From NCBI RefSeq assembly GCF_003611585.1, contig NZ_RAVW01000014.1, forward strand, positions 1 through 49,800: a stretch of DNA of 49,800 nucleotides. The letters are read 5' to 3'. Positions within the stretch are counted from its first letter, which is position 1, and every line of letters begins with the position of its first letter. Source of the DNA: Corallococcus exercitus. Lineage in GTDB: Bacteria > Myxococcota > Myxococcia > Myxococcales > Myxococcaceae. The notes beneath the pieces are model-generated. The model had not been told where the DNA came from. It searched no databases and saw only the letters and a program-made list of their open reading frames with translations. Made by a program: the position numbers and the translations under genes. Positions 25,616 to 33,773 of this stretch are shown piece by piece.

Positions 25616-27454
25616 TCAGCCGACGCCGCCGGACGGCACCGGCCCGGCCAGCCGCGACTCCACGAAGCGCCGGGTCGCGGTGAGCGCCGCGTCGATGCCG
25701 TCCGCGCGCGACCCGCCACCCCAGGCCACCTCCGGGGAGCCGCCGCCCTTGCCGTCCACGCAGGGTGCCGCCTGGGCCATGAGCTGGCCCGCGTCCACGC
25801 CCCGGCCCCGGAGCGCCTCGCTCGCGGCCGTCACCAGCACCACCTTGCCGCCGCGCGTGGCGGTGAGCACCACGCCCACGCTGCCCGCCGCCTGCCGCAG
25901 CGCCTCCACCAGCGCCTTGAGGTGCGGGGCCGGAGCCTCGCCCAGGTGCGCGGCGACGAGCGACGTGTCCCCCCAGCGCGCCGCGTCCTGGAGCAGCTGG
26001 CGGGCCTGGTCCTCGGGCGGCACGCTCATGGGCGCCGCGGCCTGCACGGGCTTGCGGCGCGCCTCCTGCTCCAGCCGCGTCAGCCGCTCGCGCAGGGCCA
26101 CCACGCGGGGCATGGGCTGCGGCCAGTTGTGCAGCGTCTGCGACAGCGGCGAAAGCGCCTGCAGCCGGACCTCGCCCTCCAGCCGGGCCGCGGCCTCCAC
26201 CGCCGCCTCCAGCCCGTCCACCTGCTCGCGCAGGGCCCGGGCCGCTTCGCGCGGCGTCTGGCCCGTGGGCGGCGTGAAGGGCAGCGTCAGCGGGCCGAAG
26301 CCGACGGCCGCATCCCCGTCGATCTTCTTCAGCATCGCGTTCGCGGCGGGCCGCACCCCGCCGTTGACGTAGCGCTGCAGCGTGCGCCACGCGTACTGGC
26401 GGAAGCCCGACAGGTGCTTCACGTGGAAGGCCGACCACCGGGGCACCGGCTGCGAGCCGCGCAGGCTCTTGAACGGATCCGAGCCCGGCCCCAGCTCGAT
26501 GGTGAGCCCCACCTCCAGCGCGTCCTGCATCAGCCGGTGCACCAGTCCGCGGTACAGCCCCAGCTCCTGTGGCAGCGCCAGGTCGTAGCCGAACATGGGG
26601 GACCAGACGACGTCCTGGCTGGTGTGGGTGGCGTAGAAGCCATCCACGCGCCCGTCCTTCACCGCGAGCTTGTACTGGAAGATCCCCTCGCGCAGCGTCC
26701 ACGCGAAGAGCTCCTCCGTGTAGTCCAGCGTGGAGTGGTACTTGTCCGCGTTGAGCGACCGGTACAGCTCCCGCAGCCGCGGCGCGCAGTCCGGCATCTC
26801 CCGCCCGTCCACGATGCGGTAGCCCGCGGCCTCCAGCAGCCGCCCGTCGCGGCGCCGGTTCTCGCGCACCTGCCGGCTGACGTCCTGCGTGGGCAGCGTC
26901 ATGCGCGTGTGCGCCGCGTACACGAAGCCGTAGTCCCGCGCGGCCAGCGTGTTGAGCAGGGGCGACGCGCTCGCCGGGTTGATGGCGGGGAACACGATGG
27001 CGTGTCCGGGGAACTGCTCCACCAGGAAGGCGGTGAGGCGCTCCACCTGCGCTTCATCAAGGCTCACGTGCAGGTTGCGCAGCACCAGCCAGTGGTCCAC
27101 GTAGACGCACTTGTCGATGCGCGCCGCCTTCAGCATCGCGCCCAGCGTCCGCATGACCCCGCGCATCACCACCGCGCGCGCCGCGCCATACGTCTCCGCC
27201 GTCACCGCCGCCACCGGCAGGCCGATGTAGCGCACCCACGTCGAGTGCAGCGGCGAGTTGTCGTACTCCGCGTCGTTGATGGCCAGCGGGATGCGCAGGT
27301 CGTCCATCGCCACCAGCCGCAGGGTGGTGCGGTCGCTGAGGAAGGTGGTGCTGCCGCGCTTCATCAGCGGGACGAAGTAGTCGCGCGCGAGCCGCGCTTG
27401 CGGCGTCTCCGGCCAGGAGCACGCGTCGACGGTGTCCGCGTCGTAGAGGGTCAT
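25616..27454 (-). CDS. FemAB/CelD-like (GNAT-fold) acyltransferase fused to an alanyl-tRNA synthetase C-terminal (C-Ala/DHHA1) domain
   Basis: A 612-residue protein in two parts. Residues about 1-380 look like a double GNAT-fold acyltransferase of the CelD/FemAB type, with the C-terminal-lobe signature IELGPGSDPFKSLRG (319-333). Residues about 400-470 form charged helices (VVALRERLTRLEQEARR) likely to be coiled coil. Residues about 481-605 match the C-Ala domain of alanyl-tRNA synthetase in order: GDTSLVAAHLGEAPAPHLKA, VGVVLTATRGGKVVLVTAAS and GKGGGSPEVAWGGG (568-581), the glycine-rich loop that in AlaRS reads close to GGGGGGRPDMAQAGG. C-Ala binds the elbow of tRNA-Ala and FemAB enzymes use aminoacyl-tRNA, so an alanyl-tRNA-dependent transferase is a reasonable inference; it has no catalytic or editing domain of AlaRS. 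It is the last gene of the minus-strand unit, 10 nt after the TlpA-like gene. Confidence 0.8.
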   Translation of the reverse strand: MTLYDADTVDACSWPETPQARLARDYFVPLMKRGSTTFLSDRTTLRLVAMDDLRIPLAINDAEYDNSPLHSTWVRYIGLPVAAVTAETYGAARAVVMRGVMRTLGAMLKAARIDKCVYVDHWLVLRNLHVSLDEAQVERLTAFLVEQFPGHAIVFPAINPASASPLLNTLAARDYGFVYAAHTRMTLPTQDVSRQVRENRRRDGRLLEAAGYRIVDGREMPDCAPRLRELYRSLNADKYHSTLDYTEELFAWTLREGIFQYKLAVKDGRVDGFYATHTSQDVVWSPMFGYDLALPQELGLYRGLVHRLMQDALEVGLTIELGPGSDPFKSLRGSQPVPRWSAFHVKHLSGFRQYAWRTLQRYVNGGVRPAANAMLKKIDGDAAVGFGPLTLPFTPPTGQTPREAARALREQVDGLEAAVEAAARLEGEVRLQALSPLSQTLHNWPQPMPRVVALRERLTRLEQEARRKPVQAAAPMSVPPEDQARQLLQDAARWGDTSLVAAHLGEAPAPHLKALVEALRQAAGSVGVVLTATRGGKVVLVTAASEALRGRGVDAGQLMAQAAPCVDGKGGGSPEVAWGGGSRADGIDAALTATRRFVESRLAGPVPSGGVG

Positions 27455-27464
27455 GCCCTCCAGT

Positions 27465-28040
27465 CTAGCGCTTGAGGGCGCGCTCGATGCGGCGGCGAAG
27501 GCCGTCCTCGGACAGCATGCCGCGCTGCGCGTCGATGACCTTGCCGTCCCGGTCCAGGAAGTAGAGCGTGGGCAGCGCGTTCACCTGGAAGGCCCGCGCC
27601 ACGGTGTCGTCCGCGTACACGACGTAGGGCCGCAGCTCCGGCTGGAAGCGCTGGAGGAAGTAGTCCACCTCCTGCGGGGCCGTCGCGCCGTCGTCCCGGC
27701 TGGCCGCCACGAAGACGAGCCCCTGGGACTCGTACTCCTTGGCCAGCTTCACCAGCGAGGGCATCTCCTCGCGGCACGGCGGACACCAGGTCGCCCAGAA
27801 GTCGAGCATCACCACCCGACCCTTCAGGTCCGACAGCGCCAGCGACCCGCCCGCGTGCTTCGTCATCTCGAAGGACGGCGGCGCGGCCCCGTCCGGCACC
27901 AGCCGTGCCCGCTGCGCCTCGCGCACGCCCAGGAACGCCAGCGCCGCCAGGCCCAGCACCGCCACCACCGCCAACGCCGTCTTGGCCTTGTCCCCGCGCG
28001 CGCCCGGCGGCGTGCCTTCCGTCCCAGCCTGCAGTGTCAT
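27465..28040 (-). CDS. TlpA/ResA-like membrane-anchored thiol-disulfide oxidoreductase
   Basis: 191 residues with one N-terminal membrane segment (about 21-39) and a thioredoxin fold of the TlpA/AhpC type outside: GRVVMLDFWATWCPPCREEMP (Cys86/Cys89), VFVAASRDD and the cis-proline loop NALPTLYFLDRDG. Such proteins keep exported cysteines reduced, for example in cytochrome c maturation. ATG at 28040 overlaps the stop of the upstream CFI-box gene by 4 nt (ATGA), so they are translationally coupled. A reading frame continues upstream but only inside that gene. Confidence 0.9.
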   Translation of the reverse strand: MTLQAGTEGTPPGARGDKAKTALAVVAVLGLAALAFLGVREAQRARLVPDGAAPPSFEMTKHAGGSLALSDLKGRVVMLDFWATWCPPCREEMPSLVKLAKEYESQGLVFVAASRDDGATAPQEVDYFLQRFQPELRPYVVYADDTVARAFQVNALPTLYFLDRDGKVIDAQRGMLSEDGLRRRIERALKR

Positions 28041-29101
28041 CCGCGTTCCCTTCGTGTCAGGCGGCCGTGCACCCGCGTCAGGGCCCAGCGCACCCCGGCC
28101 TTCACCCGCGGCCGGCGCACCACCCACGCCGCCAGCGGAGGGCCCCAGTGATAGTACCCGTCGATGAACCCCTGGCCGAGCCGGCTCTTCCTGAGCACGT
28201 CGTCCCGGAAGGCCCGGAAGGCCACCAGCTCCGGCGCCCCCTCGCCAAAGGCGGCCGTCACCACGAAGCACGACGACGCGGGGCTCACCCACATCAGCTT
28301 CCCGTTGGTGAGGTTCACCACGGCCTTCAGCTCGCGCTGCTCCGTGTAGAGGAAGGCCAGCAGGTCGCGCCGGGCCGCGGGGAACTCCTGCCCGGACGCC
28401 TCCTCGAAGTCGATGCGCGTGGTGACGGCGCTGCCCACCTCGTCCACCGTGAAGCGGTAGCGCTTGGAGCTGCGCCGGTGCTCCACCTCCAGCGCCCGCA
28501 GCTCCCCGAAGTAGGCCAGGAAGGGCACCCGGCACGCCGGGCAGACGAAGCGGTGGTAGGCGTGCGTCGGGATGAAGGCGTAGTCCCCCATGCGCTTGCA
28601 GCCCGTGTTGGGGCAGACGAGCTTCACCGTCGCCTGGGGCGCGTTGCGCGGGTCGTAGCGGGACTGGCCGCTTCCCTTGTCGAACACCGGCGGCGGCCGC
28701 GACGGCTGCCCCACCATCTGCCGGGTGGGGTGCGCGGCCCGCTCCAGTTCCTGGGCCCGGCGCCACGCCAGCTCCGCCGCCTCCAGCCGGCCGTCCGCGG
28801 TGTGCACCAGCGCCTCCGCGTGCGCGCGCAGGGCCGCCACCAGCCGGTCCACCAGCGGCGACACCGCCGGCTCCCGGGCCACCGCGAAGGCCTCCGCCAG
28901 CACCCGCTCCATCTCCGGCAGCAGCGCCTGGGCCGCCTTGCGCGACGGGTCCTCCGCGCGCCGGTACACCGGGGGCTCCGGCAGTTTCGCGAACAAGGCC
29001 GAGGCCTGGGCCCGCACGCGCTCCAGCGCCGCGTCCCCCCGCCCCACGTCCAATCCCGCCGCCCGCGTCTGGGCGGCCCTGATGAGTTCTTCGGGCTGCA
29101 A
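28037..29101 (-). CDS. Zinc-ribbon protein with C-terminal CFI-box domain
   Basis: 354 residues. The N-terminal 130 are helical and Ala/Arg-rich. A zinc ribbon follows (Cys163, Cys168, Cys187, Cys190, in CPNTGC and CPAC). The C-terminal region carries CFVVTAAFG (from Cys278), then ELVAFRAFRDDVLRKSRLG and FIDGYYHWGPPLA. This is the pattern of the CFI-box C-terminal domain (usually CFIATAAYG), found at protein C-termini in myxobacteria and relatives, function unresolved. The start codon is TTG (29101) with AAGG about 9 nt upstream; no Met occurs for the next 60 residues, so an earlier or later start is unlikely. First gene of a three-gene unit, divergent from the small membrane protein. Confidence 0.75.
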   Translation of the reverse strand: MQPEELIRAAQTRAAGLDVGRGDAALERVRAQASALFAKLPEPPVYRRAEDPSRKAAQALLPEMERVLAEAFAVAREPAVSPLVDRLVAALRAHAEALVHTADGRLEAAELAWRRAQELERAAHPTRQMVGQPSRPPPVFDKGSGQSRYDPRNAPQATVKLVCPNTGCKRMGDYAFIPTHAYHRFVCPACRVPFLAYFGELRALEVEHRRSSKRYRFTVDEVGSAVTTRIDFEEASGQEFPAARRDLLAFLYTEQRELKAVVNLTNGKLMWVSPASSCFVVTAAFGEGAPELVAFRAFRDDVLRKSRLGQGFIDGYYHWGPPLAAWVVRRPRVKAGVRWALTRVHGRLTRRERG

Positions 29102-29214
29102 GCCCGTGGACCTTAAGGGTCCCCAGGCCCCCTGTCAGCGACTCCCGAACCCCGTGTCAGGAAACTCGCCATGCGACCGGGGTCGATGTAAGACGACGTA
29201 GGAGGATGTGAATC

Positions 29215-29514
29215 ATGGGCGTGTTGAAGTTCCTGGTCTGGACGACCTGCGCGGTGGGTCTGGGCGTCTTCCTGGCGCGGGGCAACGTGGATGGCCGCTC
29301 CCCGCTGGAGCACCTGGAGCGCACCTGGAAGCGTTCGGTGAACCCTTCCGCGATGGACAGGGTGAAGGGCAGCGTGGAGGGCGCGCTGGAGGACGCGAAG
29401 GATGCCGTGTCCCAGAAGTCCGCCAACGCCCCGGGCAACACCCCGGGCCCGCGCGAGCGCATCACCGCCGAGGACCGGGCGGCCATCAACAACATCATCG
29501 CCAAGAAGAAGTAG
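29215..29514 (+). CDS. Small single-pass membrane protein, unknown function
   Basis: 99 residues: an N-terminal membrane segment (about 4-20, LKFLVWTTCAVGLGVFL), then a charged helical stretch and a Pro/Gly-containing linker, ending in lysines (IIAKKK). There is an excellent ribosome site, AGGAGG, 9 nt before the ATG. Not recognised as a named family. The segment MDRVKGSVEGALEDAKDAVSQ is amphipathic. It precedes the HtrA-type protease by 116 nt on the same strand and may be co-transcribed. Confidence 0.75.
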   Translation: MGVLKFLVWTTCAVGLGVFLARGNVDGRSPLEHLERTWKRSVNPSAMDRVKGSVEGALEDAKDAVSQKSANAPGNTPGPRERITAEDRAAINNIIAKKK

Positions 29515-29630
29515 GCGACGTCGCGCCACGGGGCCGGTTGCTGATCGCAGGCCTCCCCCTTCCGCCCGCCGTGCCCCGTGCCTAGGTTGCGCCGGGGCGT
29601 TGGGTTGGACGGTGGTGGAGAGGCGGGCCC

Positions 29631-30866
29631 ATGGGTTGGACGCAGGTCGGGGGCGTCATCAGGGTGGCGGTGCTGGCGTGCGCGCTGGGAGCAGCAGGCA
29701 GCGCCGGAGCACGGACACCCGACAAGCTGTGGCTGGAGGCGCGCAACCGCGCCGTCTCCCGGCAGCACTCCAACATCAGTGACGTGGCCCGCAAGGCCAT
29801 GCCGGCCGTGGTGTCCATCACCACGCGCCAGGACAGCGCGGAGGTGGCCCCCGGCGAGGAGCCCCAGCGCGGCATCGGCTCCGGGTTCATCATCCATCCG
29901 GACGGCTACATCCTCACCAGCGCGCACGTGGTGGACGGGGCCTCGGAGGTCTCCATCTCCATCCGCAGCGCGAACGGCTACGTGGAGGAGTTCCCCGCCA
30001 CGGTGGTGGGTGAGGACGAGCGCACGGACTGCGCGCTCCTCAAGGTGGACGCGCCCCGGAAGCTGCCGGTGCTGAAGCTGGCGTCCGCGTCCCACGTGGG
30101 CATCGCGGACTGGGTGGTCGTCATCGGCAACCCGTTCGGGCTGGCGCACTCCGTGACGGTGGGCGTGGTGAGCTACCTGGGCCGCACGGACGTGACGCCC
30201 AACGGCCGCGACGGCGACTTCGACTACGTGCAGATTGACGCCTCCATCAACCCGGGCAACTCCGGCGGGCCGGTGCTGGACCTGCACGGCGACGTGGTGG
30301 CGGTGGCCAACGCCGTCAACGTGTCCGGCCAGGGCATCGGGTTCGCCATCCCCATCGACATCGCGAAGACGGTGATTCCGCAGCTGAAGACGCACGGGCG
30401 CATGCGCCGGGGGTGGATGGGCATCAGCGTGCAGGACTTCTCCCCGGAGGTGGCGCAGGCGTTCAACCTGAACCCGCGCGGCCGGGGCGTGGTGGTGACG
30501 GACGTGGTGGACGACGGCCCCGCGGCCCGCGCCGGCCTGCGCACGGGCGACATCATCCTGAACATGGACCGGCTGTCCGTGGAGCGGGCGCACACCCTGC
30601 GCTGGCAGGTGGCCGCGCGCGGCGTGGGCCAGCACATCCGGCTCAACCTGCGCCGGCTGGGCCGCCCCATGACGGTGAAGGTGAAGCTGGAGGACCTGCC
30701 CCTGGTGGAGGCCCCGCCCTCCACGCTGGCGGCCGGAAGCGCGCCGGGCGAGCGCGCCGCCGGGGCCCGCTCCGTCCTGGAGGAGCTGCTCTCCCCGGTG
30801 CCTCGAACCCCGGCCAGCCAGTCGGGCGGCATTCCCAAGGCCGATGACGGCCTGGCCGCCCCCTGA
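29631..30866 (+). CDS. HtrA/DegP-type periplasmic serine protease with one PDZ domain
   Basis: 411 residues with a signal peptide (cleavage after about residue 27). The trypsin-like domain has the full catalytic triad: His99 in TSAHVV, Asp133 in RTDCALLK and Ser211 in GNSGGP. One PDZ domain follows (about 250-345, GWMGISVQDF, GVVVTDVVDDGPAARAGL, GDIILNMD), then a Pro/Ala-rich tail. Members degrade or refold damaged envelope proteins. A single PDZ is as in DegS; the absence of an N-terminal membrane anchor argues for a soluble periplasmic enzyme. GGAGAGG precedes the start. Confidence 0.93.
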   Translation: MGWTQVGGVIRVAVLACALGAAGSAGARTPDKLWLEARNRAVSRQHSNISDVARKAMPAVVSITTRQDSAEVAPGEEPQRGIGSGFIIHPDGYILTSAHVVDGASEVSISIRSANGYVEEFPATVVGEDERTDCALLKVDAPRKLPVLKLASASHVGIADWVVVIGNPFGLAHSVTVGVVSYLGRTDVTPNGRDGDFDYVQIDASINPGNSGGPVLDLHGDVVAVANAVNVSGQGIGFAIPIDIAKTVIPQLKTHGRMRRGWMGISVQDFSPEVAQAFNLNPRGRGVVVTDVVDDGPAARAGLRTGDIILNMDRLSVERAHTLRWQVAARGVGQHIRLNLRRLGRPMTVKVKLEDLPLVEAPPSTLAAGSAPGERAAGARSVLEELLSPVPRTPASQSGGIPKADDGLAAP

Positions 30867-31017
30867 CGGCTGGGCCCTCCGGGGCCCCGCAGGGTCTCCA
30901 GGCTCCTTGCGTTCCGCGAAACCCGGCGATACACCGTCCGCCTTCACATCGTGGCGGATCCACCCCCAGGTGGCGCCGCGGGTCTTCCAAGCATCGATTC
31001 GCAGGAGAGTCCGTACC

Positions 31018-31287
31018 ATGGCCGAGGCCACCCAGACGACGAAGCTCACCCATTGGCCGCGTACCGCCAAGGGCAGCGGCAAGAAGGCGTGCACCGTGGA
31101 GGGCTGCAAGCGCCCCTACCGCGCGAAGAGCTACTGCTTCTTCCACTTCAAGAAGTGGCGCCAGGGCGAGCTGCCCCACTCGCGCTACCGCGTGTGCTCC
31201 AAGCCGGAGTGCCGCATCAAGGTGCTGAAGGGCGGCCTGTGCGAGAAGCACTACGCCGAGACCTACAAGAAGGACGCGGCGGCCTAA
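31018..31287 (+). CDS. Small protein with two CX4CX9CX2H zinc knuckles
   Basis: 89 residues, cytoplasmic, very basic. Two spaced copies of C-x4-C-x9-C-x2-H occur: CTVEGC ... C-FF-H and CSKPEC ... C-EK-H, separated by a lysine/arginine-rich linker (KKWRQGELPHSRYR). This predicts two structural zinc sites and suits nucleic-acid binding. It resembles small proteins annotated only as vegetative proteins in myxobacteria, a comparison made from memory. The start at 31018 has AGGAGA about 10 nt upstream; the longer frame from 30844 runs through the intergenic region and is rejected. Confidence 0.82.
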   Translation: MAEATQTTKLTHWPRTAKGSGKKACTVEGCKRPYRAKSYCFFHFKKWRQGELPHSRYRVCSKPECRIKVLKGGLCEKHYAETYKKDAAA

Positions 31288-31324
31288 GTCGCCCCGGCTG
31301 TTCCGTGTGGCGCCGGCCCCCCGC

Positions 31325-32065
31325 CTACCCGCGGGAGGTCCCCGGCGCCACCGCGCGGCCCAGATGCTTGAAGGCGTTGAGCCACAGCTCCGCCTCCCGC
31401 TGGGTCAGCCGCGCACGCATCAACGTCCGCTCCAGCTCATGCAGCACGTGCTCCGGCGCCTGCGGGTTGAGGAAGTCCGCCGCCAGCATCGCCGCGCGCA
31501 TGCGCCCGCTCAGCGCGTTGAGCGTCCCCAGCCGCGCGCCGGGCTCCTCCTCCGGGGGCGGCACTGGCGCGTCCGTCAGCCCCTGCCGGTGGCAGAGGTA
31601 CAGGAGCACCGCGGAGGACTGCGCCAGGTTCATGGACGGCTGCACGTCCGACGTGGGGATGACCAGCAGGTCCTGGCAGTGGGTGAGGTCCTCGTCGGAC
31701 AGCCCCCGCTGCTCACCGCCGAACAAGAGCGCCACCCGCCCCCGCGTGCTCTCCTCCGCCAGCCGACGCGCTGCGTCCTCCGGGGTCAGCGGGGTGCGCT
31801 TCTCCACCTGGGTGCGCGACGTGGTGCCCACCACGTACACGCAGTCCTCCAGGGCCTCCGCCAGGGTGGGGACGACGCGCATGCCCGAAAGGATGTGGCC
31901 GCCCTTCACGGCCATCTTCTCCGCGGCACTGAAGTCCTGGACCACGGGTTCCGAGAGGATGAGTCGCTCGAAACCGAAGTTCGCCATGACCCGGCAGACC
32001 GCCCCCAGGTTGTCGGGTGAACGGGTCTGATGAAGGACGACAGTCAGCTCCGCACCTGGACGCAT
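31325..32065 (-). CDS. SpoU/TrmH-family (TrmJ-like) RNA 2'-O-methyltransferase
   Basis: 246 residues with the SPOUT methyltransferase motifs: LHQTRSPDNLGAVCRVMANF (motif 1, Asn/Arg), LLFGGEQRGL (motif 2) and IPTSDVQPSMNLAQSSAVLL (motif 3), forming the trefoil-knot SAM site. The C-terminal 80 residues are helical as in TrmJ. It probably methylates a tRNA or rRNA ribose. The frame runs open far upstream, antisense to the next two genes, but the ATG at 32065 starts just at the family's conserved N-terminus. Its 5' end lies 51 nt from the start of the divergent lipoprotein. Confidence 0.9.
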   Translation of the reverse strand: MRPGAELTVVLHQTRSPDNLGAVCRVMANFGFERLILSEPVVQDFSAAEKMAVKGGHILSGMRVVPTLAEALEDCVYVVGTTSRTQVEKRTPLTPEDAARRLAEESTRGRVALLFGGEQRGLSDEDLTHCQDLLVIPTSDVQPSMNLAQSSAVLLYLCHRQGLTDAPVPPPEEEPGARLGTLNALSGRMRAAMLAADFLNPQAPEHVLHELERTLMRARLTQREAELWLNAFKHLGRAVAPGTSRG

Positions 32066-32103
32066 GCCCCGGAGTTTAGCTGGTGGTGCGTCCGCGTGAT
32101 CGG

Positions 32104-32109
32104 TATATT
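32104..32109 (+). promoter_or_regulatory. -10 hexamer TATATT directly before a start codon
   Basis: TATATT ends 7 nt before the ATG at 32117, which would place transcription start at or next to the initiation codon. No ribosome site is visible, consistent with a leaderless mRNA. The -35 region has no good match, so the call is tentative. Confidence 0.35.
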
Positions 32110-32116
32110 CCCGCTG

Positions 32117-32707
32117 ATGCGTCGCTGGGTCCCTGGCTTGCTTCTGTCGCTGTCGCTCCTCACCACCGCGTGCGGTGGCGCGGGCACGCCCGTGCGTCCG
32201 TCGCTCACGGCGCGGCAGGCGCTGAGCAGCTCGCCGGAAGTGGTGGAGTTCGAGTCCCCGGCCGTCCGGCTGGAGCTCTTCCGGGACATCGCCCGCCAGT
32301 CGGAGCAGGAGGCCGGGCAGTCCGCGCAGGGCGTCGCCCTCTTCCCCATCATCCAGGGCAACGAGTTCGTCGCGGTGCCGGGCTTCGAGTCCCGCGCGGA
32401 CCTGCTCCAGCCGCCGGACGCGGGCAGCGGCCTCCAGTTCGTCTTCGACGCGCGGACGGGTGACCGTTGGCCGGAGGACCGGCGGGAGAGCCTGCAGGGC
32501 CTGTCGGAGCGCGAGGCCGCGGAGCTGGTGGCGCGCACGCTGCTGGCGCTCTGGGACATCCAGCCGGAGGGCGCGGTGCAGGTGGACCGTGCCGCGGGCG
32601 CGCCGTACGCGGTCGCCTACGTGGACGGCATCCTGCGGATCAACCCGGCGTTCCTCTATCTGGCATCCGCCTACGGTCCTGCTTCCATGGCGGCGGGCCT
32701 CCAGTAG
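32117..32707 (+). CDS. Lipoprotein of unknown function
   Basis: 196 residues starting MRRWVPGLLLSLSLLTTAC, a lipoprotein signal with lipobox TTAC (Cys19). The mature part is acidic and mixed alpha/beta with no motif I recognise. The frame is open from 32030, but 32117 gives a proper signal peptide and sits just after a -10-like hexamer. Followed by purC after 78 nt on the same strand. Confidence 0.75.
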   Translation: MRRWVPGLLLSLSLLTTACGGAGTPVRPSLTARQALSSSPEVVEFESPAVRLELFRDIARQSEQEAGQSAQGVALFPIIQGNEFVAVPGFESRADLLQPPDAGSGLQFVFDARTGDRWPEDRRESLQGLSEREAAELVARTLLALWDIQPEGAVQVDRAAGAPYAVAYVDGILRINPAFLYLASAYGPASMAAGLQ

Positions 32708-32785
32708 AGTCGCGCGCCTCATGAGCTGGCCCCGCTCCCGCCGCCTTCCGGCGGTCAGTGGCCGGGGCCGCGAGGCGCCTCCGAC

Positions 32786-33742
32786 GTGAACACCTCCGCC
32801 CTCCACGCGCAACTCACCCACACGCTTCGCCAGACGGACCTGCCGTCGCTCGGCACGCCCTACAAGGGCAAGGTTCGCGACACGTACCGCAAGGGCGACA
32901 CGCTCATCCTCGTGACGAGCGACCGCCTCTCCGCGTTCGACCACGTGCTCACCACCATCCCCTTCAAGGGCGAGGTGCTGAACCGCCTGGCGGCCTTCTG
33001 GTTCGACCGCACGAAGCACATCGTCCCCAACCACGTCCTGGACGTGCCCGACGCGAACGTCACCGTGGCGCGCGCCTGCCAGCCCTTCTCCGTGGAGGTG
33101 GTGGTGCGCGGCTACCTCACGGGCAGCCTGTGGCGCGACTACGAGAAGGGCACGCACACCGCCTACGGGGTGCCCTTCGCGCAGGGCCTGCGCAAGGACA
33201 GCGCCTTCGAAGCGCCCATCCTCACCCCGTCCACCAAGGCCGAGTACGGCAAGCACGACGAGCCCATCTCCGAGGCGGAGATCCTGTCGCGCGGGCTGGC
33301 CACGCCGTGCGACTGGGCCCGCATCACGGAGGCCGCCCGGGGCCTGTTCCTGGAGGGCCAGAAGTGGGCGCGCACGCGCGGCCTCATCCTGGTGGATACG
33401 AAGTACGAGTTCGGGAAGGTGGGCGACGAGCTCTTCGTCATCGACGAGATGCACACCCCGGACTCCAGCCGCTACTGGGTGGCGGACGAGTACGAGGCGC
33501 GCTTCGCCAAGGGCGAGGACCAGAAGATGCTGGACAAGGAGAACATCCGCCAGTGGCTCATCCGCGAGCGGAACTTCTCCGGCCACGGCGCGCTGCCCGC
33601 GATTCCCGACGACGTGCGCGTGGACCTGGCCACCAAGTACGTGGCCGCCTACGAGCGCATCACCGGCACGTCGCTCGCGCTGACGCCGGGCGACGTGCAC
33701 TCGCGCATCGAACAGAACCTGCGGGCGAAGGGCTACCTCTAG
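32786..33742 (+). CDS. purC: Phosphoribosylaminoimidazole-succinocarboxamide (SAICAR) synthase
   Basis: Catalyses ATP-dependent joining of aspartate to CAIR in purine synthesis. The 318-residue protein is the longer, yeast-like form, against about 240 residues in the enterobacterial type. Signatures: YKGKVRDTY (ATP site), SDRLSAFDH, VEVVVRGYLTGS, LVDTKYEFG and IDEMHTPDSSRYW. The start codon is GTG. It faces purB, the enzyme of the next step in the pathway, across a 31-nt gap but on the opposite strand, so the two are not in one operon. Confidence 0.95.
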   Translation: MNTSALHAQLTHTLRQTDLPSLGTPYKGKVRDTYRKGDTLILVTSDRLSAFDHVLTTIPFKGEVLNRLAAFWFDRTKHIVPNHVLDVPDANVTVARACQPFSVEVVVRGYLTGSLWRDYEKGTHTAYGVPFAQGLRKDSAFEAPILTPSTKAEYGKHDEPISEAEILSRGLATPCDWARITEAARGLFLEGQKWARTRGLILVDTKYEFGKVGDELFVIDEMHTPDSSRYWVADEYEARFAKGEDQKMLDKENIRQWLIRERNFSGHGALPAIPDDVRVDLATKYVAAYERITGTSLALTPGDVHSRIEQNLRAKGYL

Positions 33743-33773
33743 CCCCCTCGCCCGTCTGAGGCCGCGCGGCGTC

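Noticed and set aside
32066-33700. Upstream extension of the SpoU methyltransferase frame on the minus strand
   Set aside because: It would lie antisense to a lipoprotein and purC; the conserved N-terminus of the family begins at 32065.
33743-33773. Terminator hairpin between purC and purB
   Set aside because: Only a short 5- to 7-bp imperfect stem with no T-run is present, extending into the purB stop; not strong enough to call.
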